From Pontibacter russatus (GTDB taxonomy: Bacteria; Bacteroidota; Bacteroidia; Cytophagales; Hymenobacteraceae): 64,000 nucleotides of DNA. The notes below the pieces were generated by a model. The model was not told the DNA's origin. It made no database searches and worked only from the letters and a program-made list of their open reading frames with translations. Shown piece by piece: positions 35,126 through 45,800 of this stretch (positions are counted from its first letter, which is position 1; each line of letters begins with the position of its first letter). Both the position numbers and the translations under genes were made by a program. The stretch is taken from assembly GCF_009931655.1 (NCBI RefSeq), contig NZ_CP047984.1, positions 2,064,501-2,128,500 of the forward strand, in the 5' to 3' direction.

Positions 35126-35896
35126 TTATTTCCGGGCGGCCCATTTCACGGCATTCCGCAGCAGGGTCTGGTAAGCGGGCAAGTCATGCGACTCCGCATC
35201 GTGCCCCAGCGCCAGGCCCACGATTCTGCCCTTGTCGCTGTTTATCGTGAATACGGAAGGGAACGACTCGTCGGATCCGGCAGCGCTTGCCGTTGCCAGC
35301 ACGTTGATGCCGGGGCCAGCCGGGTCAACCTTGTAATAATAGAGCTCGTCTTTCAGGTTGAAGCGCTGATCCACGTTCTCCGTTACCGGGTGGTTGGAAT
35401 TGGTAATAGTCACGTCAAAGCTTCCGTAGGGGTCGTGCCCTCTGGAGCCGCCGCTCACCAGGTTTAGGTTGTATTCCGGCCAGTCGCTCCAGTTATACCA
35501 CAAGGCGGCATGCCCCAGCACCAGCCCCTTGCCAGCCTCCACAAAATCCATGATGGCCTGGCGTACCTGCGGATCTGCTATCGGCTGGTTGTTCGTTAAG
35601 TAGAGCACGTCTGTCTGCGGCAGGTAATAGGCAATGGAGTCGGTGTTATCGGTATACCGCACCGTTGCCAGCCCATCCCGCTCGAGCGTTGCGGCATCCG
35701 CCTGCTTGTACCAGCGGTCAAAATCATGGGAGGAGCCCCCGCCCACAATCAAGGTTCTGATGCCTTCGGCACTGCCGTTGGCGCCGCTTGAACTTGTGGT
35801 ACACTGGGACAGCAGAAACCCGCAAAACAGGAACAGCATCGCCGGGAGGCTGGCTTTTCTTTTAGATGAATGGTACGCTTTTGTTATAATGTTCAT
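35126..35896 (-). CDS. ThuA-domain lipoprotein 1
   Basis: 256 aa from the ATG at 35896 (MNIITKAYHS); a start 7 codons earlier is possible. The signal ends in LLSQC, so the protein is lipidated. The ThuA (glutamine-amidotransferase-like) fold is visible as LIVGGGSSHDFDRWY, DVLYLTNNQPI, GKGLVLGHAALWYNW and IVGLALGHDAESH. ThuA proteins take part in disaccharide 3-keto metabolism, but their chemistry is not settled. It is one of two ThuA domains in the locus, and it lies next to the Gfo-type oxidoreductase gene. Confidence 0.82.
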   Translation of the reverse strand: MNIITKAYHSSKRKASLPAMLFLFCGFLLSQCTTSSSGANGSAEGIRTLIVGGGSSHDFDRWYKQADAATLERDGLATVRYTDNTDSIAYYLPQTDVLYLTNNQPIADPQVRQAIMDFVEAGKGLVLGHAALWYNWSDWPEYNLNLVSGGSRGHDPYGSFDVTITNSNHPVTENVDQRFNLKDELYYYKVDPAGPGINVLATASAAGSDESFPSVFTINSDKGRIVGLALGHDAESHDLPAYQTLLRNAVKWAARK

Positions 35897-36042
35897 ATAT
35901 GAATCAGATAGTGACAAGGTCCTTAAATGTGACAGGTAAAAATGATGCTGTTTACTGGTAAACCGGCCTTCCCCGTAGCGCTGGCTGCTGAGAGTAACAA
36001 ACCAGCACCGGTTATATATCCTGCGCTAGTTTAAAAGTAGGA

Positions 36043-36780
36043 CTACTTTGTTACTTTCATGATGCCGTTCATCATCCGCCAGTGCCCCGGGAAAGTACAC
36101 ACAAACGTGTAGTCGCCTGGCTCAGAGGGGGCTGTAAAAGTCAGCGTAACGACTTCCTCGGGGTTCAAAAGTTTGGTGGCAAACAGCACGGCCGGTATTT
36201 GTGGCACGTAATTCAGCTGCGCCCCTTTGGGGTCACGGGCCAGGGCGTCGGCGGCGGCGCCCACTTCTTTCAGAGTGCCTGGCTTGCTGATGACCATGTT
36301 ATGCTGCATGCCGTCCGGGTTTTCCAGTTCGATGATAACCTTCTGCCCGGCGATTACCGTGAACACTTCCTTGTCGAACTTCATCATATCCGGCACGATG
36401 CTCATGATGACGGTATTGGCCTGCACCGGCGCCGGTTTCGTCTGCACCGGCTCAGCTGGCTTGGCTGCGGCTTTTGGCGTAGTCGATGCTTTTGGCTGAG
36501 CGGGTTTAGCTTCGGTAGTAGTGGCCACCGATTTAGCTTCTGCCGGTGTTGCCACTGCATCTGGCTGGCTGGCTGGTTCCTCCTCCGTCTCAGTCAGGGT
36601 GCCAGACCCCTCATAGGTTTCTTCTACAACCACACCTGTGTCAGTATCGGGCTGTACAGGTGCCTCCTGATTGTCAAGCGTAATCGCCTCTGTCACTTCT
36701 CCTTCGCTTTGCGTCTTCGTTTCGCTGGCACAGGCTATAAACGTGCCCAGGCAGAGGTATAAAAACAGGTTATTCTTCAT
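36043..36780 (-). CDS. Azurin-like cupredoxin lipoprotein with a long linker
   Basis: 245 aa. The signal ends in FIACAS (lipidated Cys17). About 100 residues of Pro/Ala/Thr/Glu-rich linker follow, then a type-1 copper domain of about 130 residues. Its ligands are visible: His in GMQHNMVISK, and Cys and His in FVCTFPGHWRMMNG with a following Met. It is an electron carrier tethered to the membrane on a flexible arm. Located directly downstream of the ThuA-PVC protein gene, it is the plausible electron acceptor for that protein, which lacks a c-type heme motif. Confidence 0.88.
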   Translation of the reverse strand: MKNNLFLYLCLGTFIACASETKTQSEGEVTEAITLDNQEAPVQPDTDTGVVVEETYEGSGTLTETEEEPASQPDAVATPAEAKSVATTTEAKPAQPKASTTPKAAAKPAEPVQTKPAPVQANTVIMSIVPDMMKFDKEVFTVIAGQKVIIELENPDGMQHNMVISKPGTLKEVGAAADALARDPKGAQLNYVPQIPAVLFATKLLNPEEVVTLTFTAPSEPGDYTFVCTFPGHWRMMNGIMKVTK

Positions 36781-36870
36781 TATGTAAGTTAAGTTAAGCT
36801 GTATTGGTAAAGTAAATTCTTTTGGTGAGTCCCGTCCGTCGTCTCCGGTTTATATAGGACTTTCCTATTT

Positions 36871-39800
36871 CTATGATTTTTTCTTCTGGTCTGCCTTTAT
36901 CAATTCTAGCGAGATATTCTGCAGGTTCCCCTCAAACTGGAACTCCCCTTCGTAGTTGCCAATCTTGTTTTCGTTATCGTAATCCTGGCCCGAGCGGACG
37001 TTAACCCCCAGTGGCTCTTTGAAGACAGAAGGAGCTTTGGCTGTCGCAAACGTCTTGCCGTCTACATTCACCGTCATCTGGCCGTTTTTCTCGAGAAGCG
37101 CCGTCACATCAAATTTTTCCGGCAGCGGCTTTTTTGATACAGCTTTGTAGGTCTTTCCGTTCTGGTTCACCACCATATGGATTTTCCCGTCCTGGATAAA
37201 GAGGGCATAGCCGTTCTCTTTTCCGCCGTGCGCCATAATCACACCCTCCAAATCCCTGGAGGCGCGCTTGGCCACCGCTGCCCGCATCACGATTTCTTTT
37301 CCGGCAACATCCGTCGGGAACTGCAGGCTGCCGCGCCTCGCAAGGGCATACGTCTCGTTGCGCACGGCTTCGAACATGCGCTGGCTCAGGCTCTGCTCTT
37401 GTGATGACTCTGTGGCAGCCGGGCCTGCTGACGCCGCAGCCAGGAAACCTTTCTCATGGGCGATAGCCGCCGCGAGCAGCGCCTTCGTAATCCAGTCGTC
37501 CGCTGCATTCTCAGGCACAAGGCTCGCCTCATATACCAGCTTGCCCAGCACATCAGACGCAGGGAAGGTCGTGATAGCCAGCAGGGCGGATTTGCGCGTG
37601 TTCAGGTTCGGGTCGTTCAGGATGCCGCTCTGCTGTATGGCCTGCACGCTTTGCTCTGTCTTCGGCAAAACTTCTACGGCTGCTTTTCTGACACCGGCCG
37701 CCGGGTGCTTCAGGGCACGCACCGCCACCTGCGTGGCTTCTGCATTGTTGCCGTCCAGGGCGCCGAGGCCGTGCAGGGTCCAGAGGGCATGCACCGCCGG
37801 GCTGTTCAGCCCTATTTCATCCACCTCCTGGTTGTTTATGATGTCATACAGGCCCGGTATAGCCGCCTTGTTCTGTGACTCCACCAGCAGGCGCTGGGCG
37901 GTCATCCGCCAGAACATGTTGTCGTTCTTGAGGGCAACCAGCAAGCCGGGCACATCATCCTTCGACAGTTGTATAGGCTCGTAAGGCTTGGCGTCTTTGT
38001 AAACCACCCTATATATCCTGCCGTGGTTCGTATCGCGCAGCGGCGTGACCATGGCATTCCCCTGCCCTCTTTCCTGTGGCTGCTCCGTGTCTGGCAGTAT
38101 ATACTTTACAGGCGACTGACGCTCCACGAAGTCGTTGTGCTGGATGATGAAGTTGTACCAGTCGGCCACCCACACGGCCCCGTCCGGCCCCACCTGGGCA
38201 TGCACGGGCCCAAACCACTCGTCTGAGCTGGCCATCAGGTTCCAGCCGTCCTTCTCAGTGAAGCCTGCGCCATCCGGCTCAATGATGGCATTGTGCGTCA
38301 GCCTCACGGTAGGCTCTGAGACAAAGGCAATGCGGTTCCAGTACTCTTTCGGGAAGTTCCTGGCGGTATATAAATGGTGCCCTGCGGCAGCCGTGAACCC
38401 GCCAATCACGTCTACCTGCCGCAGGTTCGGGGTCATGGCATGCACCTCGTAATGCCCGTCTATCTTCTGAACCGGCTCTACCGATATCTGCTGAGCGGGC
38501 TGCCCCTCTGTTGTTGCCTGGGCAGTCAAAGCGGGCAGCTTCCGTTGCGTGTATTTCGCCGGGATGGAGTAGTAGGCACTGTGCGTGTTGTTGGCTGTGG
38601 AGATAAACACATTGTTGTCTTCAGAGAAGCCCAGCCCCCAGGTGTTGTTGCTGGTGTTGGCCAGGAACTCAAAGTCAGACCCGTCGGGGTTAAAGTGGTA
38701 AACGCCCTGTCCGAACCGTCTGGGTTGGCCGTTGATGGTGCCGTTGAAACCGGAGTACCCCGTAACGCCCCATATCTTGTTGTCGAAGCCGTACTGCAGG
38801 TTGGAGGGGCCCGCATGCGTATCGTTCTTGCCCCAGCCCGTCATGATCACCTCCCGCACGTCGGCCCTGTCGTCGCCGTCGGTGTCTTTCATAAAGACAA
38901 AGTCCGGGGCCATCGACACGATGACGCCGCCGTTGGCGAACACCATGCTGGTCGGGATGTTCAGGCTGTCTGCGAAAACCGTGAATTTGTCTGCCTTGCC
39001 GTCCCCGTCTGTGTCTTCCGCAATCTTGATTCTGTCGTTTGCCTCGCCGTCTGTTTCCTTGAAAGTATTGGGATAATCGACAGACTCCACCACCCAGAGG
39101 CGGCCTCTTTCGTCCCAGGCAATGGCTATCGGGTTCACAATATCAGGCTCCGCCGCGAAAAGCTCAAGCTCGAAACCTGCCGGCACCTGTATCAGTTTCT
39201 GCGACTCGGCTGGCGTCAGGGCCTTCTGCATTTCAGACACGACATAGCGTTTGGTGAAATCAGCTAAGTAAGCCGAGTCATATATGCTGACATCCGGAAT
39301 ACCCAGGCTGGCAACCTGTTGCATCACGTCGTCGCCGATGGCCCACATGATGCCGTTCTCCAGAAGCTTCAGGAAGCCGGCGTTGGTCCAGGTGCTGTCG
39401 TTGTGGCCGTAGGCGGTGTAAAAGACCCTGCCCTTGCCCTGCTCGCGCACCCAGGTATAGGGTTCGCGGGTATCTCCTTCCACCCGCTCCATCAGCACTG
39501 TCATGTCCGGGTTCAGCCGTTGGTGTACGTACGTTTCGTCCCAGGTTTCAAACTCTGTCAGCCCCTGCATGACAGGGTGGTTGGGATTGGTGATTTTAGC
39601 GGCGAAGGTGCCCTCGCCGTGCGACTTGAACTGCCCGCCGGCCGCGTTTATATACCAGTCGGAGTTTTTGAAGGAGCCGGTCGCTGAATGAACCGGGATG
39701 AGGCCATTTCCACTTTCCACAAATTTTTTCAGGGCCTGCTCCTGTGCGGCAGGCAGCGTGTCGTGGTTTGCGTAAATTATCAGACCATCGTATCTGCCCA

Positions 39801-40065
39801 GGTTCTCCTCGGTTAAGTCTTTGACATCTTCGGTGTAAGTAAGGTTGATGCCATTGTCGAAAAGTGCCGTAGCAAGCCAGGGGGCGTATTTGCCGGAGTC
39901 GTGGTGCTCGCTGTCATGCCCCAGAAACAATACTTCCGCCCTTCTCGGGCTCTGTTTAGCTGCGCTGTCTTCTGCAGAGCCACTACCAGCCATCTGCGCT
40001 TTGTCGGCACAGCCATGGAGCAAAAGTCCAATAAAAAGCAGCCATAAAGATGTCTTCTTCATCAC
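36871..40065 (-). CDS. Large lipoprotein: ThuA + PVC-type dehydrogenase propeller + HEAT + LamG-like
   Basis: 1064 aa, lipidated at Cys19 (LLLHGCAD). Order of domains: ThuA (about 40-260; VLFLGHDSEHHD, VFYTAYGHNDSTW), a PVC-type sugar-dehydrogenase-like beta-propeller (about 290-690; ELFAAEPDIVNPIAIAWDE, DTDGDGKADKFTVF, GVWVADWYNF-like blades), HEAT-like helices (about 700-880) and a concanavalin/LamG-like C terminus (NGYALFIQDGKIHMVV). Relatives usually end in a cytochrome c domain, but no CxxCH is present here and Cys19 is the only cysteine I see. It may oxidise or bind a glycoside at the surface and hand electrons to the adjacent cupredoxin (inference). Confidence 0.85.
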   Translation of the reverse strand: MMKKTSLWLLFIGLLLHGCADKAQMAGSGSAEDSAAKQSPRRAEVLFLGHDSEHHDSGKYAPWLATALFDNGINLTYTEDVKDLTEENLGRYDGLIIYANHDTLPAAQEQALKKFVESGNGLIPVHSATGSFKNSDWYINAAGGQFKSHGEGTFAAKITNPNHPVMQGLTEFETWDETYVHQRLNPDMTVLMERVEGDTREPYTWVREQGKGRVFYTAYGHNDSTWTNAGFLKLLENGIMWAIGDDVMQQVASLGIPDVSIYDSAYLADFTKRYVVSEMQKALTPAESQKLIQVPAGFELELFAAEPDIVNPIAIAWDERGRLWVVESVDYPNTFKETDGEANDRIKIAEDTDGDGKADKFTVFADSLNIPTSMVFANGGVIVSMAPDFVFMKDTDGDDRADVREVIMTGWGKNDTHAGPSNLQYGFDNKIWGVTGYSGFNGTINGQPRRFGQGVYHFNPDGSDFEFLANTSNNTWGLGFSEDNNVFISTANNTHSAYYSIPAKYTQRKLPALTAQATTEGQPAQQISVEPVQKIDGHYEVHAMTPNLRQVDVIGGFTAAAGHHLYTARNFPKEYWNRIAFVSEPTVRLTHNAIIEPDGAGFTEKDGWNLMASSDEWFGPVHAQVGPDGAVWVADWYNFIIQHNDFVERQSPVKYILPDTEQPQERGQGNAMVTPLRDTNHGRIYRVVYKDAKPYEPIQLSKDDVPGLLVALKNDNMFWRMTAQRLLVESQNKAAIPGLYDIINNQEVDEIGLNSPAVHALWTLHGLGALDGNNAEATQVAVRALKHPAAGVRKAAVEVLPKTEQSVQAIQQSGILNDPNLNTRKSALLAITTFPASDVLGKLVYEASLVPENAADDWITKALLAAAIAHEKGFLAAASAGPAATESSQEQSLSQRMFEAVRNETYALARRGSLQFPTDVAGKEIVMRAAVAKRASRDLEGVIMAHGGKENGYALFIQDGKIHMVVNQNGKTYKAVSKKPLPEKFDVTALLEKNGQMTVNVDGKTFATAKAPSVFKEPLGVNVRSGQDYDNENKIGNYEGEFQFEGNLQNISLELIKADQKKKS

Positions 40066-40210
40066 GAATTCAGTTGATAATAAAATAAAAAATCAGCAAA
40101 GCAGCCCGCCAGGCCCTTGCTCTGTTTGCGAAAACCCGCCGGGGAGAGCTGCCGAAATGGTAGCCCTCCCCAAGCCGGTTCCTTTACAACACCACTAAAA
40201 GTTAAAAATT

Positions 40211-40918
40211 CTAGAGCGCAAGCTGTTGTACCGGAGAATACAGCATGTCCTCCACCCCTTCTATCTTGACACCGATACGGGCGTATATATAGCTTTGGGA
40301 TCTGACCAGGTCCGGCACGTTTGTACTCAGGCTTATACTCCCCATATCCGCTATGTCCGCGCCTGCAATGTCCGTTCTTGCCAGGTTATAATCGCCGCGC
40401 TGGTCCACAAACTGCGTTTTGTTGAGGAAAAGCGAAACCTGCTCTACATTTTTGGCATCCTCCCCGGTAATAATCTGCTCCAGGCCCGCCGTGGCAGTCA
40501 CGACATTGCCGTTTAGCGAAAACTGCGGGTTCCGGATCATATAGTAGGGCTCCACCTCGATATCAAGCACCGTGTTGCCGCTAACATCCACCAGGATGGT
40601 GTCCGAGTCGGTAGCGGAGTTATGCACCATTCTAAAAGGCCCCTGGTTCGGGCGGAACGTCAGCTTGTAGGTTGCATTGAAGAGCGAGGCAGAATAGGAA
40701 CCATCCTGGGCCACGGTCACATTGATAGGGGTTTTCAACTGCCACCCTGGCTCCCACAGTTCAAAGTTAACCTCGTTGACCGCCACGCCTATCGGCTCGC
40801 CGTTGTACACAATGTTACCCTGTAGCTTGGCGCTTGGCGCATCATAGTTATCATACTCGCAGGAAGCCAGCCCAATAGAAAGTATAAACAATATCAAAAA
40901 GTTATATCCTATTTTCAT
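40211..40918 (-). CDS. DUF3823 lipoprotein of a SusC/SusD locus
   Basis: 235 aa. The signal ends in IGLASC, so the product is lipidated at Cys20. The N-terminal part is a transthyretin-like beta-sandwich (KLQGNIVYNGEPIGVAVNEV, QDGSYSASLFNATYKLTF), as in the DUF3823 family that sits beside SusD genes. It is probably a surface glycan-binding protein accompanying the SusC/SusD transporter. Its start is 24 bp downstream of the SusD stop, so the two are co-transcribed. Confidence 0.85.
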   Translation of the reverse strand: MKIGYNFLILFILSIGLASCEYDNYDAPSAKLQGNIVYNGEPIGVAVNEVNFELWEPGWQLKTPINVTVAQDGSYSASLFNATYKLTFRPNQGPFRMVHNSATDSDTILVDVSGNTVLDIEVEPYYMIRNPQFSLNGNVVTATAGLEQIITGEDAKNVEQVSLFLNKTQFVDQRGDYNLARTDIAGADIADMGSISLSTNVPDLVRSQSYIYARIGVKIEGVEDMLYSPVQQLAL

Positions 40919-40942
40919 GATGTTATTCTTTTAGTGAATTGC

Positions 40943-42835
40943 TTATTGATTTGGGTTCCTGACGATCAGCGGGTTTTTGTTCCTGATATCCTCGTCGATT
41001 TCGGAATAGTAGTTCCCCAGGCGGAACCGGTCCGCGCCTGTCACGGCACTCGGCTTCACGATATCATATATCCACTTGTTATGGTTGGCGGCCCCAGGGC
41101 TGTATATTTTATATGGCCACAGCCCGAAAACCTGCGTCCGGATCTTCTCGGCGTCACCTATGTTCTGCGTGAGCATCTGCTCATCCATGTTCTGCCCGTT
41201 GAGTTTGACATGCGCCAGCCTCCAGCGCTTCAGGTCCCAGAGTTGGTGCCCCTCGAAAGCCAGTTCCACCCTTCTCTCATGCACAATTCTGTCGAAGGTG
41301 ATCTCGGCCGGTGTCAGGTCAGTCGTGAAACCTGCCCTCCGGCGCACCTGGTTCATATACTCTGCCGCCAGTTCCGGTTGCCCGAGCTCAAAAGCCGCCT
41401 CGGCGGCGTTCAGCAATACTTCGCCGTAACGGTAGCGGATATACCACACATCGCTCTGGGTTCCGATCTGGCCAGCTCCCGGAGTCGGGTCCATGTACTT
41501 GCGCACATAGAAGCCCGTTTGCGCGGTGCCGCCAAACCTGTTGATGGGGCCATCAAAACCCACTGCCTGCACACCCAAGGTATTGTCGATCTGCCCCCGC
41601 TCTGGCGCGGAAACAAAGGCATTCGTGGCAGGGAGGTAAAGCCCAGCCCATATATCCACCTTTTCACCGCCTGGCCGGTATGTGGAGCCCGGGAGTATGA
41701 TAGTGGCATAGAGCCTGGCATCTCTTCCGGCAAATATGTCAAGCTGGTCTTCATACACGATAAAGTTGCCGCCCGCACCCTCTGTCTTGAAAGGGGCATA
41801 GGTGTTGCCTTCGATCAACTCAAAAGACTGCACCAGGTTCAGGGAGGGGTTTACTCTTCCGCCCGTTGTTCCTTCCTCTGACTGGGACAATGGCTGATTC
41901 TCCAGGGTCCAGTTGTTCACTTTCCCGCTCTTGAGCTTGAAGTCATTCACGAAAATCGCCTCCGGGTTGCCGTTCTCATCCCTGAAAAGATTCCCGAAGT
42001 TTGCCGACAGGTCGTTCGGGTTCTTCATGTACAAAGCGTAAGCCCCGGCATTGCCCGCTATAATTTCCTGTGCGGCCTCCAGCGCCGTGGTGTAGTAGCC
42101 GTTTGCCATTTCTGCGGGAATACCCACTTCGCCGCCGGGCAATGAAACCTCCGGCGTTCGGATGGCGCCATACTTTGCGATAGAACCGGCATAAAGGGCC
42201 GCCCTGGATTTGAGCGCCTGCGCCAGCCCCTGGGTTGCGCGGTCTTTGATACTGGCATCAGCCGGAAGGCTGGGCAGTACCTCATTCATCTCCTGGATTA
42301 TAAAATCATAAACCTCATGCTCCTTTGCCCTGGGCGTTTGCAGGTAGGCAGGGTCTCCGCTGAAATCATATTCCATTGTTTGCAATATAAGCGGAACACC
42401 CCCGACTCTTTTAACTGCTTCAAAGTAAACCGCCGCACGCAGCCACCGCACCTCGGCCTTAAATCTTTCCCTGGCTTCCGGATCAATCTGCTCGGCCGTT
42501 TCTATTTTCTCCAGGAAGATGTTCAGTTCCCGGATATAGGCATAATCCCACCAACCCCAGTTGCCGTAGCCATATTCAGAATTCTGGTGCCGCCCCTCGT
42601 CTCTGGACGCAAAGGCCTCGTTAAAGTCTGCCTGCTCATTCTGTTGGTTCAGGGCCTGGTATTCGGGGTAGCGGGCATATAAATCAGCCACGACAGCCAG
42701 CACCAGATCCTCGTTGTTGAATATCTGCTCTTCAGACAGGATGTTCTTGGGTTCTCTGTCCAGGAATTCTTCGTCGTCGCACCCCACCAGACAGGTGGCA
42801 AGCAAGGTCGCTGCTATATAGAAGTATCTTTTCAT
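40943..42835 (-). CDS. SusD/RagB-family nutrient-binding lipoprotein
   Basis: 630 aa with lipobox LVGC (Cys19) and the conserved start CDDEEFLDREPKNILSEEQIFNNE. The family signatures WYIRYRYGEVLLNAAEAAFEL and MNQVRRRAGFTTDL are present. The C-terminal half holds the typical VELAFEGHQLWDLKRWRLA segment. It forms the lid of the SusC pore and captures oligosaccharides on the cell surface. Its start is 21 bp from the SusC stop, so the pair is co-transcribed. Confidence 0.95.
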   Translation of the reverse strand: MKRYFYIAATLLATCLVGCDDEEFLDREPKNILSEEQIFNNEDLVLAVVADLYARYPEYQALNQQNEQADFNEAFASRDEGRHQNSEYGYGNWGWWDYAYIRELNIFLEKIETAEQIDPEARERFKAEVRWLRAAVYFEAVKRVGGVPLILQTMEYDFSGDPAYLQTPRAKEHEVYDFIIQEMNEVLPSLPADASIKDRATQGLAQALKSRAALYAGSIAKYGAIRTPEVSLPGGEVGIPAEMANGYYTTALEAAQEIIAGNAGAYALYMKNPNDLSANFGNLFRDENGNPEAIFVNDFKLKSGKVNNWTLENQPLSQSEEGTTGGRVNPSLNLVQSFELIEGNTYAPFKTEGAGGNFIVYEDQLDIFAGRDARLYATIILPGSTYRPGGEKVDIWAGLYLPATNAFVSAPERGQIDNTLGVQAVGFDGPINRFGGTAQTGFYVRKYMDPTPGAGQIGTQSDVWYIRYRYGEVLLNAAEAAFELGQPELAAEYMNQVRRRAGFTTDLTPAEITFDRIVHERRVELAFEGHQLWDLKRWRLAHVKLNGQNMDEQMLTQNIGDAEKIRTQVFGLWPYKIYSPGAANHNKWIYDIVKPSAVTGADRFRLGNYYSEIDEDIRNKNPLIVRNPNQ

Positions 42836-42856
42836 ATGTTCAGTCTCTTTAGCTTT

Positions 42857-45800
42857 TTAGAAAGAAAGGTTGGTACCGACGTTAATAATCCTGTGCTGCG
42901 GATATTGCAGGCCATTCTCATCCCTGATTTCCGGATCCAGGCCAACAGTGCGCAGCGGATCTATCGAGAACAGGTTGTAGCTGTTCACAAAGAGTCTTGC
43001 TTTCTGCACTTTTACTTTGCTGAGGAGCGATACAGGCAGGCTGTACCCTACTTCCAGGGTTCTCAGGCGCAGGTACGTCATGTTCTGTAGCCAGAAGGAG
43101 GAGGTTTTATTATAATTGCTGTGCCCGCCTTCGTTCCACCTCAGGGCAGGGTACTTCCCTGGTATCCACGGGCTGTCCAGGTTAAACGGATCTTCGCGAT
43201 GCCATCTGTCGTCGTACATGTCCTGCAACAGGTTGCCAGTGTTCTGGTACGGGTTCCGCATTTCCCAGGCTCTGTTGTAGGCATACATCGAGCCCCCTGA
43301 GAAATCAGCCGTCAAGTCAAAGCCTTTCCAGGCGGCAGACAGGTTGAGTCCGTAGTTCACAATTGGAGTTCCTCCAAGCTTATAGCCAATCGGTCTTTCA
43401 TCCATACCATTGATTACCCCATCCCCATTCACATCTTCGTAGATCAAATCTCCTGGCAGAAGCGTTCTGTTGCCCTGGCCATCTATATTAACCGGGTATT
43501 CACTTATCTCATCCTGAGACTTGAACTGCCCGATCACTTCATATCCCCACGTAATATCCTGCCATCTATCATCATACTTTTCATTTTGTCCAGCAGTGCG
43601 GTAGTGGTCCCATGAGTTCCCCCATCGTGGCTTGTATGATTCCAGTCTCTTCTGCCGGGCATAAGAAAGGTTTGCTCCTACACTAAAAGTTAGCTCCCCA
43701 ATCTGATGATTATAAGCCACTGATCCTTCGCCTCCTATTACGGCATCAGATTGTGTATTTTCACTAGGCAAGTCATACCCAATCTCAACAGGCGTCAGGA
43801 TATCCCATCGGCGGCCCAAAAGACCCTCGCGTTCTCTTCTAAAGTAATCTAAAGCCCCGCTAAACTTGCCGTTCAGGAAGCTGTAGTCCAGGCCTATATC
43901 CAGAATGGTGCTTGTAAACCAGGAAATGTTCGTGATGGGCACGCCGTTTCGCTGAATTCTTGCCCCTCTGAGCAGGTTGCCGCCGATAATCATGTTCGAC
44001 GACCCGTAGTTGTACCCTGTCAGATAATCGAACGGCCCGATGCCAACATCGTCATCTCCCAGTTTACCATAAGAGGCCCGCAGTTTCAGGTCGCTCAGGA
44101 AGTTACCGCCCACCAGTGACCGGAAGAACTCTTCGTTGGTGATCCTCCATCCGATGGATGCTGACGGGAAGAAGCCCCATCTGTCGTCCGGAGAGAACTT
44201 CCAGGAGGCATCGTAGCGGGCGGACATGTCAACGTAGTACTTATCGGCGAAGCTGTAGTTAAACTGCCCCACGTAGCCGATCCGCGCCTGCTCATCGTCC
44301 CAGTCGTTATAGGTGTCCATGTCCGCGAACTGAATCAGGGGAAGCTCGTTGTTTGTCGGCACCGAGTGCAGCCAGGCTCCCACATTTCTGTTCTGGATTC
44401 GCTCATATACAAGCGTTGCTCCTACGGTGTGCTTGTCCGAAAACGTGTTGTTATAGCTTATCTGCCCCTGCAGTACGTTGTTGAAAATCTTGCGCGTTTC
44501 CCTTTCGCGCCAGGGGTTATCCGCACCGCCCGTTCGCCTGTATTCTTCGGGCGCGTCTTCCGTGGCCGGGAAATAGGTATATACATCGTAGGTGTATTCG
44601 TGCCCGTTCATCAGGCGGTCGGCCATATAGTAGGAGTACATCCCCCTTACTTTCAGGCCTTCTATCGGCAGTTCATAATCGAGGCTGAAGTTGGATTGGA
44701 GCACGCGCCAGTCCTCTGTCCAGTAGCCGGCTGTTTTTTTGTTTGCGTAAGCCCAGTTGGCGTCTACCTGGCTGATGTGCGCTATATAGTCGGGGTTGTC
44801 GTTGGCGTAGGGGCGCTCGTAAGGCCTGTTGCGGAAGAGCGCGAAGCGCGGCAGCCAGTAGTCGTCCACGCCGGGTATGCCCGGCTGGTCCCTGCTTTCA
44901 ATGCGCCCGTTAATCTGCACCCCCACTTTCAGGCGGTCCGTGATGTTGGCGTCCAGGTTCGACTGGATGTTGGTTCGTTCAAAAATGAACTCGCGCCCCA
45001 GCACTGAGCTCTGGTCCAGCCGGGTGAGGGATATATAGTAGTTGATTCTTTCGGACCCGCCCTGTGTGTTCACGCTGATCTGGCTCTGCGGGGCATTTTC
45101 CTGTATAATGAAGTCATACCAGTCGAAGTTCTGGTAGCCGCGCTCTGTTCCCTGTCTCCACTTTTCCAGTTCCTCCGGAGTAATCTGCGTCCCAGGGTTC
45201 AAGGCGTTCATCTCTGCCTCTGCCCGCCCGCGCATCCACTCGTACGCGTTCACCGTTTCGGGGAACCTGGTCCAGCTTTGGCCGCCATAATAGGCGTTTA
45301 GATTGATGGTGGGCTTCTCTCCCCTTTTTCCTCTTTTCGTGGTCACAATCACCACCCCGTTCGCCGCTCTGGAGCCATATACGGAGGCAGCCGCATCCTT
45401 CAGCACGGTGATGCTGGCGATATCCTGGGGAGACAGGTTGTTGAACTGGCCCTGGTCCTGCTGAATGCCGTCGATTACGAACAAGGGGTTGCCGCCCATG
45501 TTCCGGATCTGGATTTCGGCCCCGGAGCCAGGCCGACCCTCCGCCATGCGGAAAGCCACGCCCGGCAGCTTGCCAGCCAGCGTGGCGCTGACGGTGGCGG
45601 CGGCCACTTTCTCTATGTCTTCGGAGCTTACTGTGGAGACGGCGCTTGTGATCGACTCTTTTGTCTGGGTGCTGTAACCTACCACCACCACTTCCTGCAG
45701 GGCTTCGGTGTCTTCCGCCATGCTCACATCAACGACAGCGCGCCCGTTCAGCGCTATTTCCTGTGTCTCAAAACCAAGGAAGGAAACCACCAGGGTGCTG

